Positions 51,894-61,400 of a stretch of DNA of 64,000 bases are shown here, piece after piece. The stretch's first letter is position 1. Every line of letters starts with the position of its first letter. This stretch comes from Mycolicibacterium alvei (GTDB taxonomy: Bacteria; Actinomycetota; Actinomycetes; Mycobacteriales; Mycobacteriaceae): contig NZ_AP022565.1 in the NCBI RefSeq assembly GCF_010727325.1, forward strand, positions 868,001 to 932,000, in the 5' to 3' direction. The notes under the pieces are model-generated. The model was given only the letters and a program-made list of their open reading frames with translations. It made no database searches and was not told the origin of the DNA. Position numbers and translations under genes: made by a program.

Positions 51894-53687
51894 TCACACG
51901 GACCGCTCGACGGCCACCCGGTCCTGTTGATTGAGCAGTCGCGCATATCCCGCCCCCATCCCCAGCAGTGCCAACCCGACCACGATGAACACCACGACGC
52001 GGAAGATTCCGTCGAGCGTCCCGAGGTCGAACAGGAACAGTTTGGCCATTGCCGCCGCCACCAGCGCCATACCGCCGCCGATCGGCAGCGACCGCTGCGC
52101 CTTAGGACGTCGCGCCGCATAGGCCAGCAGGCCGGCCGCCACCCCGATCCAGCAGATGGTCGCCACCATGTGACCACCGAAAAAGCCGGCGCGGGTGCCG
52201 GCGACGGCGACGCCGGCCGTTACGGCAAACACGGTCAGCGCATATCCGGCCACCAGGGCGGCCACCGCCCACACCAGCCGGAGTACCTCCTGATCCGCGG
52301 CACCCTCAACCGACCAGGCCCACGAGATCGCAGCAGCCGCGGCGATCGCCAGCAGACTGCCGATCAACACCGAAACCGTAAGCTCTGCAGATAGTTTCGT
52401 AGCGTGAACCAAAATGTCGGGTCCCGCGGCATCGAGGTAGATCAGACCCCCGACCACGGCCAGCCCGATGGCAATCCACCGCGTCACACCGTGGCGACGC
52501 CCGGCGACGCCGACCACTGTGGCCATCGCCAACAGCACCGGACCCGCTACCGGTCCGTCGAAGGCCACCAGCACCGCGATGAGAGCGGCCACGGCCGCCA
52601 GTACCGACCAGATCTGGCGGACCACGACGCTCACCCCGGGAATTCGCTCGCCGAACGCCACGATCATCGACAAGGCTGCCGTCAGCGCCACCGCCATGAG
52701 GGCTGCGATCGTGCGATCAACGCCGGCCGCGACACACAACACCGGAAGAACGCCGCAGGCCGTCAGGGCCGCCGTCGCCGACGGCCTGGTGGTCCAACGC
52801 AACACGAGCAACCCACCCACCAGGGCCAGCGCTGCAGCGAGCCCGCAGGCCAGCGCGAGCAGGAGATCGTGCCGACCATCGATTGCGGCCGCCGCCAGCG
52901 CGAGCAACAACGGCAGCGTGGCCGCGGCGATACGCGCGGCATACAACCAGGTCCAGTCCCGACCGAGCTGGACCGGAAGTGCGGCGGCCGACAACGCCAG
53001 CATGAATCCGATCAGCAGCAGGGTCACCCCATCGGTGACGACGGGCGCCAGGGCGATCAGCGGTACCAGGACCAACAAGCCGAGTTGTTCAGAGTTCCAC
53101 CGCCGCGCCAGCATCAGACCACCACCACCGATTCCGGCGGCCAACATCAGACCGACCGGCGTTGACACCCAGTCATAGATCGTGGTCACGGCGATCACGT
53201 CCATGTATGCGGCGGCAACACCGGTCGCGGCCAGCGCGATCGCCCCGACCCGGCCACCCGGCCGGCGAGACAGCCACCACCCGGCGCCGACCAGGCCGGC
53301 GGCCAACGCCGCACCTGCCGCGACCCGGAACTCCGGTCGCAGGATCCCCGCCTGGGCGGCCAGCACCAGCAGCAGCACCACACCGGTGAGCGTCACGGCC
53401 ACCCCGGCGACCGCGAGCGCCTTGCCGATCCAGCCCTCGGAGCGATCCGACCGCAATGCGGGCACCGTCCCGGGCGGCACCGGCGCGGGCGCTGCGGCGG
53501 GCACCGGAACAGGGGTGACGGGCCAGGTGGCAGGTGCGGCAGGCATCGGGGGCAGTACCGCCGCCGGAGCCTGATCGAGCATCCGCCCCAACTCCCCCAG
53601 ATCCATGGACACCCGGTGCGTATACGCCGAGATCGCCGCCAGATCCGAGGACATCCGGGCGATCACGGCGCGATGAGATTCGCTCAT
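51894..53687 (-). CDS. DUF2339-type polytopic membrane protein
   Basis: A 597-residue protein. About 30 residues of helix (SSDLAAISAYTHRVSMDLGE) precede a Pro/Ala/Val-rich stretch (residues 40-75) and then a long series of 13-16 membrane helices, mostly Ala/Val/Leu/Gly. WIGKALAVAGVAVTLTGVVL and MLARRWNSEQLGLLVLVPLI fit DUF2339. No transport or catalytic residues stand out. It converges on the cyclase gene, 37 bases between stops. The response-regulator gene lies upstream on the same strand. Confidence 0.75.
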   Translation of the reverse strand: MSESHRAVIARMSSDLAAISAYTHRVSMDLGELGRMLDQAPAAVLPPMPAAPATWPVTPVPVPAAAPAPVPPGTVPALRSDRSEGWIGKALAVAGVAVTLTGVVLLLVLAAQAGILRPEFRVAAGAALAAGLVGAGWWLSRRPGGRVGAIALAATGVAAAYMDVIAVTTIYDWVSTPVGLMLAAGIGGGGLMLARRWNSEQLGLLVLVPLIALAPVVTDGVTLLLIGFMLALSAAALPVQLGRDWTWLYAARIAAATLPLLLALAAAAIDGRHDLLLALACGLAAALALVGGLLVLRWTTRPSATAALTACGVLPVLCVAAGVDRTIAALMAVALTAALSMIVAFGERIPGVSVVVRQIWSVLAAVAALIAVLVAFDGPVAGPVLLAMATVVGVAGRRHGVTRWIAIGLAVVGGLIYLDAAGPDILVHATKLSAELTVSVLIGSLLAIAAAAAISWAWSVEGAADQEVLRLVWAVAALVAGYALTVFAVTAGVAVAGTRAGFFGGHMVATICWIGVAAGLLAYAARRPKAQRSLPIGGGMALVAAAMAKLFLFDLGTLDGIFRVVVFIVVGLALLGMGAGYARLLNQQDRVAVERSV

Positions 53688-53730
53688 GCGTTCATAGTGG
53701 CAACTGGAGCGGTTGCCGGGATGAGTAGGA

Positions 53731-54387
53731 CTACTCGTCGAGCCCGTGTTCGATCGCGTAGCGGGCCAGTTCGACGCGGTTGGCGACCTGCAACTTGCGG
53801 AACGTCGCCTGGACGTGATTTTCCACCGTGCGGTGACTCAGCGACAGACGCGTGGCAATCTGCTTGGCCGTCAACCCTTTTGCCACAAAACGCAGCACCT
53901 CGGTCTCCCGTTCGGTCAAGCTGGGGGTGGCCGGACCGTCATCCGGACGTTGAGAGATACGCCGGTACTCGCCCAGCACCAACCCGGCCAACCCCGGGGT
54001 GAACACCGCACGCCTCTCCGCAGTGGCCCGCACCGCAGCCGTCAATTCGGCTTTCGACGCACTCTTCACCAGATATCCGGTGGCCCCGGCTTTCACCGCT
54101 TCCAGAACGTCGTCACGCTCATCGGAGGCCGAAAGCACCAGTACCCGCGACGACGGCGACACCGTGAGCACCTCCGCGGTGGCCGTGGCACCACTGCCGT
54201 CGGACAGGCTCATGTCCATCACCACCACGTCTGGCAGCACCACCTCGGCTCGTCTACGCGCCGAAGCCACCCCGTCGGCCGTGGCCACGACATCGAACCC
54301 CTCATCGGCGAGATCGCGTGCCACCGCGTCGCGCCAGATCGGATGATCGTCGACGACCATCACCCTCAGTGCGGTCTCCGTCATCAC
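53731..54387 (-). CDS. LuxR/NarL-type response regulator
   Basis: A 218-residue regulator. The receiver domain has VMVVDDHPIWRDAV, phosphorylation site D58 in VVVMDMSLSDG and the switch Lys in GYLVKSAS. The C-terminal LuxR helix-turn-helix is SLTERETEVLRFVAKGLTAK then QIATRLSLSHRTVENHVQAT. ATG 54387 overlaps the stop of the kinase gene by 4 bases, so kinase and regulator are made together. Targets are unknown; the DUF2339 gene next to it is a candidate. Confidence 0.88.
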   Translation of the reverse strand: MMTETALRVMVVDDHPIWRDAVARDLADEGFDVVATADGVASARRRAEVVLPDVVVMDMSLSDGSGATATAEVLTVSPSSRVLVLSASDERDDVLEAVKAGATGYLVKSASKAELTAAVRATAERRAVFTPGLAGLVLGEYRRISQRPDDGPATPSLTERETEVLRFVAKGLTAKQIATRLSLSHRTVENHVQATFRKLQVANRVELARYAIEHGLDE

Positions 54388-55541
54388 TGCCCCCTCTCGC
54401 CGGTGTCACGGCCTGCCGACGGGCGGGGCAGCGTGAGTTCCCATTCGGTGCCACATCCTGGCGCGGTATTCAACTGCGCCTGGCCACCCAGCCAATTCAT
54501 TCGTCCCACAATCGATTTCGCGATTCCCACATGACCTTCGCGGACCGCCTCGTCCAGCCGTCCGGAATCGATGCCGATACCGTCGTCGCGAATGCTCACC
54601 GTCACCGAATCACCGAGATCTTCCAGCAGGACGAATACCCGGGCATCAGGTCCGGCGTGCGCGGCGGCATTGTCGAGGGCATTGCCGGCCGCGGCGAACA
54701 ACTCATGGGCGGCATCGTGGTCCAGCAGCACGGGTTCGGCAGGCAGGCTGACCGAAACCCGATCGGAGGCCCGAGACCGCAGCAGGGCACCGATATCGGT
54801 GACGCCCCCGGTGTGCGCCTCCGGATCGGGTGCGCTGACCAACCTGCGCAACGCTCGCTCCTGCTCGCCGGCGAGTTCAGCCAACTGAGCTGTCTCACCA
54901 CCGATTTCACGGCCCCGCCGCGAAACCAGGGCAAGCACCTGAATGGCGCCGTCGTGGACCCGTCGTGACAACCGCTCGCGTTCCTCCAACGCAGCCGCCA
55001 ACCGGACCGCACGCTCCAACTCGGCATGTGCCCGACGCGCCGTTTGAGCGGCCATCCCCACCGCCAGACCCACCGCCAGCTCGATGACGATGGTGGCGTT
55101 GCGGCCGAGATTGATGCTGACGTAGCCCTTCAATGCGGCTGCGGCGGCCATCACCGCCAACCCGGCTCCCATCCCCCCGACCGGACCGAATTGCAGTGCC
55201 GCCGAAATGGTGGCGTTCGTTGCCCACAACGTGGTCGGCCAAGACTGGTTGTCTGCGATCCAGTGCGCGGATGCCACCAATTCGGTGGAGAGCATGAGCG
55301 CCAGGACCACCACGATCTCCGCGATCACCCACGAGGGACGACGGCCGAAACCCTGCAGGTAGGCGATCGCACAGGCGATGCTCCACACGATCAGCACCGC
55401 GCACAGCACGCCGGCCAGCACCGGACGCGTCAGGTCGTCGTTGATCGCGATCTGAAACCCCAGCGCATACAGGCAGCTCAGCAACCGGAAGATCTGCGCA
55501 GCACGCCACAACGGAATAACCGGATCCGGGCGGCGCTGCAT
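54384..55541 (-). CDS. MacS-type sensor histidine kinase
   Basis: A 385-residue membrane kinase. PLWRAAQIFRLLSCLYALGF near the start is the hallmark of MacS-family kinases. About six helices (residues 10-180) carry the sensor. The HisKA_3 phosphorylation segment is ERERLSRRVHDGAIQVLALV with its His. The ATPase part has NALDNAAAHA (N box), DDGIGID (G1) and GHVGIAKSIVGRMNWLGG. Start 55541 is chosen at MQRRPDPVIPLW; the frame continues upstream to 55580. Confidence 0.85.
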   Translation of the reverse strand: MQRRPDPVIPLWRAAQIFRLLSCLYALGFQIAINDDLTRPVLAGVLCAVLIVWSIACAIAYLQGFGRRPSWVIAEIVVVLALMLSTELVASAHWIADNQSWPTTLWATNATISAALQFGPVGGMGAGLAVMAAAAALKGYVSINLGRNATIVIELAVGLAVGMAAQTARRAHAELERAVRLAAALEERERLSRRVHDGAIQVLALVSRRGREIGGETAQLAELAGEQERALRRLVSAPDPEAHTGGVTDIGALLRSRASDRVSVSLPAEPVLLDHDAAHELFAAAGNALDNAAAHAGPDARVFVLLEDLGDSVTVSIRDDGIGIDSGRLDEAVREGHVGIAKSIVGRMNWLGGQAQLNTAPGCGTEWELTLPRPSAGRDTGERGQ

Positions 55542-55598
55542 CGGCCCAGCATAAAGTCGCTCACAGCCACGCAGGTGCACCGATCGTGAACGTGCGGG

Positions 55599-56456
55599 CT
55601 ACGACTCCCCTCGCGCCACCGGCCGCCCCGGATCTGACGCCCACTCCGACCATGACCCGGGATAGAGCGCGGCATCCACCCCGGCGGCAGCCAGGCCGGC
55701 CACCGCGAGCGCCGCGGTGACCCCCGACCCGCAGTAGGCGCCGATATCGGCGCTGTCGGCCACGCCCCGATCGGAGAGCAGCGCGTGTAACCGGGTGTCC
55801 GGGAGCAGCGTGCCGTCCGCGGCAAGCAACTGCGTGCTGGGCAGATTGACGGCCCCGGGGATGTGGCCGGCCACCGGGTCCACGGGTTCGACGTCGCCGC
55901 GGAACCGTTCCGGCGCCCTGGCGTCCAGCAACACCTCAACCTCGGTCGTCGCCTGTTCGGCGGTCAGGGTGCGCAGGGCCCCGCGGTACAGGTCGTCATG
56001 GCGCACCTCGACATCACCACTCGGGGGTGTGACCGGCCCGGTGTCCAGAACCTCCCCCGCCGCCGACCACGCCGCCAGACCCCCGTCGAGAATGCGGACG
56101 TCGTCGATCCCGGCCGCGGTCAAAACCCACCAGGCCCGGGCCGAACCGGCACGGTTCCAATCGTCGTAGACCACGGTGGGCACACCGGTGCGGACGCCCC
56201 AACGGCGCGCCGCCGCCTGCAGATCAGATCCCGACGGCAGCGGATGACGCCCCCGGCCGTCGACGCGATGGTCGGTCAGATCCGCGTCCAGCGAGACATA
56301 GACCGCGCCGGATAGATGACCGTTCAGATAGGCCTGTTCACCGTCGGGTTCGGCCAACGACCACCGCACGTCCAGCACCGTGACCGGGTTCCCGGAATCG
56401 ATGAGTCGGCGGAGTTCGCCGGCCGTGACAAAGACGTTCTGCCGTGTGCGACCCAC
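55599..56456 (-). CDS. Thiosulfate/3-mercaptopyruvate sulfurtransferase
   Basis: A 285-residue two-rhodanese-domain enzyme. The first (inactive) domain has VTVLDVRWSL and YDDWNRAGSARAWW. The second holds the active-site Cys242 in AYCGSGVTAALAVAG. The CGSGVT loop points to a mercaptopyruvate-type enzyme rather than a thiosulfate rhodanese (CRKGVT). It moves sulfur to cyanide or thiol acceptors. It lies between the kinase and the amino-acid ABC operon on the same strand, 10 bases from the latter's last gene. Confidence 0.87.
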   Translation of the reverse strand: MGRTRQNVFVTAGELRRLIDSGNPVTVLDVRWSLAEPDGEQAYLNGHLSGAVYVSLDADLTDHRVDGRGRHPLPSGSDLQAAARRWGVRTGVPTVVYDDWNRAGSARAWWVLTAAGIDDVRILDGGLAAWSAAGEVLDTGPVTPPSGDVEVRHDDLYRGALRTLTAEQATTEVEVLLDARAPERFRGDVEPVDPVAGHIPGAVNLPSTQLLAADGTLLPDTRLHALLSDRGVADSADIGAYCGSGVTAALAVAGLAAAGVDAALYPGSWSEWASDPGRPVARGES

Positions 56457-56466
56457 GCGGTCGAAG

Positions 56467-57237
56467 CTACATCACTTTCGACAGAAACTCCTTTGTGCGT
56501 GCATGTTTGGGGTTGGCCATCACTTCACGGGGATTCCCGCTCTCCACGATGACGCCACCATCCATGAACACCAACTTGTCGGCGACCTCACGGGCGAAAC
56601 CCATCTCGTGGGTCACGACGACCATTGTCATACCCTCGCCCGCGAGTTTCTTGATGACCGCCAGCACCTCACCGACCAGCTCGGGATCGAGCGCCGACGT
56701 CGGTTCGTCGAACAGCATCAACTTCGGATTCATCGCCAGCGCGCGGGCGATGGCGACCCGCTGCTGCTGACCGCCCGACAGCTGTGCGGGGTACGCGTCG
56801 GCCTTGGCGGCCAAACCCACCTGCGCGAGCAGATCCTTGGCTCGGGCCAACGCGGCATCCTTCTTCACCCGTTTGACGCGCATGGGCGCCTCGACGATGT
56901 TCTCCAACGCGGTGCGGTGCGGGAACAGGTTGAAATGCTGGAACACCATGCCGATGTCGCGACGCTGCCGAGCGGCATCCCGCGGAGCCATCTCGTGCAA
57001 CTTGCCGTTACGTTCGCGATAACCGATCAGCTCGCCGTCGACGTAGAGACGACCGGCGTTGACCTGCTCGAGATGATTGATACACCGCAGGAACGTCGAC
57101 TTGCCCGACCCCGACGGACCGACCATGCACAGCACCTCACCCCTGCCGACGTCCAACGTGACGCCTTTCAGGACGTGCAGGGCGCCGAAGTTCTTACAGA
57201 CACTCTCGGCCCGCACCATCGGCTCGGCGGCGATCAT
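56467..57237 (-). CDS. Polar amino acid ABC transporter ATPase
   Basis: A 256-residue GlnQ-type ATPase. Walker A is [13 protein letters not shown], the Q-loop is [18 protein letters not shown], the signature is [15 protein letters not shown], Walker B is [14 protein letters not shown] and the H-loop is [15 protein letters not shown]. It energises uptake of glutamate, glutamine or another polar amino acid. ATG 57237 overlaps the permease stop by 4 bases. The frame stays open far upstream but that part is antisense-like reading over the permease. Confidence 0.88.
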   Translation of the reverse strand: MIAAEPMVRAESVCKNFGALHVLKGVTLDVGRGEVLCMVGPSGSGKSTFLRCINHLEQVNAGRLYVDGELIGYRERNGKLHEMAPRDAARQRRDIGMVFQHFNLFPHRTALENIVEAPMRVKRVKKDAALARAKDLLAQVGLAAKADAYPAQLSGGQQQRVAIARALAMNPKLMLFDEPTSALDPELVGEVLAVIKKLAGEGMTMVVVTHEMGFAREVADKLVFMDGGVIVESGNPREVMANPKHARTKEFLSKVM

Positions 57238-58139
57238 GGATGTGGCTCTCCCATCTGCGCTTTGGCGAGGGCCTCGAGTTGTTTGGACGTCAGCTTGCGC
57301 GATGCACCGCGCGCGTAATGCCGCTCGAGGTAGTACTGGCCGACCATCAGGATGCTGGTGATCGCCAGGTACCAGGTGGACGCCACCAGTAGCAGCGGGA
57401 CCGGTTGAAACAGATCTACACCGATATCCTTTGAGCGGCCATACAACTCGAAGCTGTAGGGAATGGCCGTGACCAGCGACGTCGTCTTCAGCATGCTGAT
57501 GAACTCGTTGCCGGTCGGCGGGATGATGACCCGCATGGCCTGAGGAAGCACAATCCGTCGCATGGTCATGGTCCATGACATGCCCAGTGCGACCGAGGCT
57601 TCCGTCTGCCCTTCGGGCACCGAGTTGATGCCTGCTCGGATGATCTCCGCCATATAGGCGGCCTCGTTGAGGCCCAGGCCGAGTACCGCAAGCCAGAACA
57701 CATTCGGATCGGACAGGGTGAACTCGAAAAGCTTCGGTCCGAAAGGTACGCCGATCTGAATGTTCTTGTAGATCACCGGGACCAGGCCCCACAGCACCAA
57801 CTGGACATAGATCGGCGTTCCACGGAAGACCCACAGGTACGTCCAGGACACGGCTTTGAGCACCGGGTTCGGTGACAACCGCATCACCGCGAGGAGCACA
57901 CCCAGGACGAGCGCCAGGATCATCGAATAGATGGTCAGTTGCAAGGTGTTCCAGGCGGCTTGCGAGATGCGCTGATCGAAGAGGTACTTGCCGTACGTCT
58001 GCCACCCGTACGCCTCGTTGGTCGCCGCGCCCCACACGAACAGTCCGATCAGGACGACGATGACGATCGCCGCCACCCAACGCCACGGATGTCTCAGTGG
58101 GACGGCATCGATAGCGGCCGGCGACGATTCAGCACTCAT
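57234..58139 (-). CDS. Polar amino acid ABC transporter permease
   Basis: A 301-residue HisM/GlnP-type permease with about five helices. [20 protein letters not shown] opens the core, and [15 protein letters not shown] is a family signature. The coupling loop is [20 protein letters not shown] then [21 protein letters not shown] single permease gene means it acts as a homodimer. ATG 58139 follows the binding-protein gene by 7 bases. Confidence 0.88.
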   Translation of the reverse strand: MSAESSPAAIDAVPLRHPWRWVAAIVIVVLIGLFVWGAATNEAYGWQTYGKYLFDQRISQAAWNTLQLTIYSMILALVLGVLLAVMRLSPNPVLKAVSWTYLWVFRGTPIYVQLVLWGLVPVIYKNIQIGVPFGPKLFEFTLSDPNVFWLAVLGLGLNEAAYMAEIIRAGINSVPEGQTEASVALGMSWTMTMRRIVLPQAMRVIIPPTGNEFISMLKTTSLVTAIPYSFELYGRSKDIGVDLFQPVPLLLVASTWYLAITSILMVGQYYLERHYARGASRKLTSKQLEALAKAQMGEPHP

Positions 58140-58146
58140 GGACGGC

Positions 58147-59064
58147 TCAGCTGGTCGCACCGTTGATGACCGGCTTGTCGATCATCCCGTTCTGTGCACC
58201 CCAGTTCGCAGCCACCTGCCGGTACACACCGTTGTCCATCAGGTGCTGAAGCGCCTGCTGCAGCGACGCGGCCAGTGCCGATCCCTTCTGAACTGCCCAG
58301 CCGTAGGGAGCGGAGTCGAAGATCTCCCCAGCCGCTTCGAGCTTTCCGTTGCTCTGTTTGATTGCGTATGCCGTCACCGGTGAATCGGCCGACATGGCGT
58401 CGGCCTGCCCCAGCATCACCGCACTGGTGGCGGCGGTCTGGTCGTCGAACTTGATGACGTTGATGGCGGGCTTACCCGTTTCGGCGCACTTCTGGTTGCG
58501 CGCGGGCATTTCCTCGGTGTCCTGCACCGTTGCCGTCTGCACCGCAACCTTCTTGCCGCATGCGTCGTCCGGGTTGATTCCCGCACCGACCTTCTGCGCC
58601 CACGCCGAACCGGCACTGAAGTAGTTCACGAAGTCAACCTGCTCTTCGCGCTTCTTCGAGTCGGTGAACGACGACATGCCGACGTTGTAGTTCCCGCCCT
58701 GGACCGACGGGATGATCTTGTCGAACAACGACGCCCGGTACTCCGGGGTGAGACCCAGCGTGGCGGCGATCGCGTTCATCAGATCGACGTCGAAGCCGAT
58801 GATCTGGCCGCCGGGATCCTTGAATTCGTTGGGCGGATAGGACGGGTCGGTCCCGATGATCAGCTTGCCACTCGACTTGATCGGCTCCGGCACCGAATTG
58901 GCGATCGCGTCGACCTTGTCCACCTTTGCCGCGGTCGTCTTGGTTTCTGATCCACCCGATTCGGTGTTGTTCGCGCAGCCCGACATTGCCAGTGCGCCGC
59001 TGGCGGCAATCACGACCGCGATACGCCACATCTTGCTTCGTCGTGGACGACATCCAACTGTCAC
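58147..59064 (-). CDS. Polar amino acid ABC transporter binding lipoprotein
   Basis: A 305-residue lipoprotein of SBP_bac_3 type. The signal is VVIAASGALAMSGC with lipid Cys30. The mature domain begins KSSGKLIIGTDPSYPPNEFK, followed by IIGFDVDLMNAIAATLGLTP, the ligand-binding pattern of glutamate/glutamine-type proteins, and AAGEIFDSAPYGWAVQKGSA. GTG 59064 follows GAGGCAACC; ATG 59031 (MWRIAV) is possible. It is the first gene of a three-gene operon (binding protein, permease, ATPase). Confidence 0.87.
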   Translation of the reverse strand: MTVGCRPRRSKMWRIAVVIAASGALAMSGCANNTESGGSETKTTAAKVDKVDAIANSVPEPIKSSGKLIIGTDPSYPPNEFKDPGGQIIGFDVDLMNAIAATLGLTPEYRASLFDKIIPSVQGGNYNVGMSSFTDSKKREEQVDFVNYFSAGSAWAQKVGAGINPDDACGKKVAVQTATVQDTEEMPARNQKCAETGKPAINVIKFDDQTAATSAVMLGQADAMSADSPVTAYAIKQSNGKLEAAGEIFDSAPYGWAVQKGSALAASLQQALQHLMDNGVYRQVAANWGAQNGMIDKPVINGATS

Positions 59065-59238
59065 GGTTGCCTCGTTTCTCTGTCTGCGGCTGCGGTCAGG
59101 CTGTTCCAGATCGAAGACGTTAACGGCCGCCGGCCGGGGTTGCAGCGCCGGTAACGGAACCTTAACTACCAGGCCGCGACACCACAGCCGTAACGCCAAA
59201 ACCGCGATCTACATCTGTGTTTGTGTCAAACTGCCTGC

Positions 59239-59829
59239 ATGGAAAGCACTGCTACCCCAAGCTTGTTGCCACATCTGTGGAAATCGACGCTGGTTTCGGG
59301 AATTCTCGCCGTCATCCTCGGCATCCTGGCGTTGGCATGGCCCGGTATCACCATTCTGGTCGCCGCGATCTTCTTCGCCGCCTACCTGTTGATCACCGGT
59401 ATCTCACAGCTCGTCCTGGCGTTCAGCATCCGATCGTCGGTCGGTGGGCGGGTGTTGCTGTTCATCGGTGGCGCGGCGGCCCTCGTTTTGGCTGTGCTCT
59501 GTTTCGTCAGCCTGCAGAATTCGTTCGAGTTGCTGGCGATCTGGATCGGTGTCGGGTTCATCTTCCGCGGTGTCGCAACCGCGATGTCGGCCATCGGGGA
59601 TCCCTCGCTGCCCGGGCGGGTCTGGGAAATCATCATCGGCATCGTCAGTGTCATCGCCGGCGTCATCATGTTCGTCGCGCCCGCGGAAGGCTTGGTCGCC
59701 CTGGCTCAGGTCACCGGCGTCATCCTGATCGTCGTCGGGGTGTTCGAGGTGATCTCGGCCTTCGCGATCCGCAGCGAGGGCAAGAAACTCCACGCCTTGA
59801 TCTCACCGGAACCCCCCACCGTGACGTAA
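59239..59829 (+). CDS. HdeD-like (DUF308) membrane protein
   Basis: A 196-residue protein with six membrane helices in paired repeats: VSGILAVILGILALAWPGIT, AIFFAAYLLITGISQLVLAF, GVGFIFRGVATAMSAIGDPS and VIAGVIMFVAPAEG. These repeats define HdeD/DUF308 proteins, first linked with acid resistance in E. coli. Position immediately before cydA and length match M. tuberculosis Rv1624c (195 aa), which I believe is its ortholog. Promoters for it and for the divergent ABC operon share the gap at 59.07-59.24 kb. Confidence 0.8.
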   Translation: MESTATPSLLPHLWKSTLVSGILAVILGILALAWPGITILVAAIFFAAYLLITGISQLVLAFSIRSSVGGRVLLFIGGAAALVLAVLCFVSLQNSFELLAIWIGVGFIFRGVATAMSAIGDPSLPGRVWEIIIGIVSVIAGVIMFVAPAEGLVALAQVTGVILIVVGVFEVISAFAIRSEGKKLHALISPEPPTVT

Positions 59830-59863
59830 CACACCGGTCAGGTCGGCGGTCGGCCCCGGAATG

Positions 59864-59884
59864 TCTACTACACTTCGTCGTAGA
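59864..59884. promoter_or_regulatory. Imperfect dyad upstream of cydA
   Basis: TCTACTACAC and the opposite TCGTCGTAGA are close inverses (TCTAC and GTAGA pair exactly, with further matches inside), 30 bases before cydA. TACTACA half-sites resemble those bound by mycobacterial BlaI-type repressors, which also act on respiratory genes. The match is partial. Confidence 0.4.
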
Positions 59885-59913
59885 TTGATCTGAGACCTCG
59901 AAAGTAGGGCCAG

Positions 59914-61389
59914 ATGGACGCTTTGGACGTATCGCGGTGGCAATTCGGAATCACCACCGTGTACCACTTCATTTTCGTTCCGCTGACGATCGGGTTGGCG
60001 CCGCTGATCGCCATCATGCAGACGGTGTGGGTGGTCACCGGAAACGACAGCTGGTACCGGTTGACCCGGTTCTTCGGCAAGCTCTTCCTGATCAACTTCG
60101 CGATCGGCGTCGCGACCGGTCTGGTCCAGGAGTTCCAGTTCGGGATGAACTGGAGCGAGTACTCGCGATTCGTCGGAGACATCTTCGGCGCCCCACTGGC
60201 CATGGAAGGCCTCGTCGCATTCTTCTTCGAATCCACGTTCATCGGATTGTGGATCTTCGGCTGGTCGCGGCTGCCCCGACTGGTTCACCTGGCCTGTATC
60301 TGGATCGTCGCCCTGGCGGTGAACATGTCGGCGTTCTTCATCATCGCCGCGAACTCGTTCATGCAGCATCCGGTCGGGGCACGGTTCAATCCGGAAACCG
60401 GCCGCGCCGAATTGACCAGCATCGTCGCGCTCTTCACCAACAACACCGCGATCGCCGCGTTCAGTCACGCTGTCGCGGGCGCATTTCTGACCGCGGGCAC
60501 GTTCGTGGCATGTGTGTGCGCGTGGTGGATGGTGCGCTCGCGCAGTCATGCTGAGGGTGCGGAGGACACGAAGCGCGACGACGCCGTCCGGATGTACCGC
60601 CCCGCCACCATCCTGGGCTGCTGGGTCGCACTGATCTCCGCGGTCGCGTTGTTCTTCACCGGAGACGCGCAGGGCAAGCTGATGTTCCAGCAACAGCCCA
60701 TGAAGATGGCCTCGGCAGAATCGTTGTGTGACAGCGAGACCGACCCCAATTTCTCGGTGCTCACCGTCGGGACCCACAACAACTGCGACAGTGTCATACA
60801 CCTCATCGAGGTGCCGTATGTGCTGCCGTTCCTGGCCGAGGGCACGTTCACCGGTGTTCACCTCGAAGGTGTCAACGACCTGCAGGCGCAGTTCGAGGAG
60901 AAGTTCGGGCCCGGTGACTACCGTCCGAATCTCTTTGTCACCTACTGGTCATTCCGGGCGATGATCGGACTGCTGGCAGTGCCGGGGTTGTTCGCGCTGG
61001 CCGCACTCTGGCTGACCCGCGGCGGGAGAATTCCCCGGCACCGCTGGTTCAGCTGGTTCGCCCTGCTGACGATCCCCACCCCGTTCCTGGCCAACAGCGC
61101 CGGCTGGGTGTTCACCGAGATGGGTCGCCAGCCGTGGGTCGTGGTGCCGAATCCGACAGGCGATCAAGACATCCGGTTGACCGTCGCCCAGGGTGTCTCC
61201 GGGCATTCTGCAGGGTTGGTGTGGCTCTCCCTGATCACTTTCACCCTCCTGTATGCCGTACTGGCGGTCGTGTGGTTCTTCCTGCTGCGTCGCTACATCG
61301 TCGAGGGACCGCTGGAACACGACGCCGAACCTGCCCCGCCGACGCCACCCGACGATGACGAAGTCGCGCCGTTGTCGTTTGCCTACTGA
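59914..61389 (+). CDS. cydA: Cytochrome bd oxidase subunit I
   Basis: A 491-residue membrane protein with nine helices that carries haems b558, b595 and d and oxidises menaquinol with O2. Haem-binding His18 is in VYHFIF, the quinol-loop part is AMEGLVAFFFESTFIGLWIF, a second His in AAFSHAVAGAFLTAG and the Met of FTEMGRQPWVV. GRQPW is the family signature. The Q-loop is short, as in actinobacterial enzymes. It is followed by cydB after 11 bases. Confidence 0.95.
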   Translation: MDALDVSRWQFGITTVYHFIFVPLTIGLAPLIAIMQTVWVVTGNDSWYRLTRFFGKLFLINFAIGVATGLVQEFQFGMNWSEYSRFVGDIFGAPLAMEGLVAFFFESTFIGLWIFGWSRLPRLVHLACIWIVALAVNMSAFFIIAANSFMQHPVGARFNPETGRAELTSIVALFTNNTAIAAFSHAVAGAFLTAGTFVACVCAWWMVRSRSHAEGAEDTKRDDAVRMYRPATILGCWVALISAVALFFTGDAQGKLMFQQQPMKMASAESLCDSETDPNFSVLTVGTHNNCDSVIHLIEVPYVLPFLAEGTFTGVHLEGVNDLQAQFEEKFGPGDYRPNLFVTYWSFRAMIGLLAVPGLFALAALWLTRGGRIPRHRWFSWFALLTIPTPFLANSAGWVFTEMGRQPWVVVPNPTGDQDIRLTVAQGVSGHSAGLVWLSLITFTLLYAVLAVVWFFLLRRYIVEGPLEHDAEPAPPTPPDDDEVAPLSFAY

Positions 61390-61400
61390 GGAGCGGACCG

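Noticed and set aside
57238..58086. Upstream extension of the amino-acid ABC ATPase frame
   Set aside because: The extension overlaps the permease gene and has no ABC features; the ATGA overlap at 57234-57237 marks the true start.
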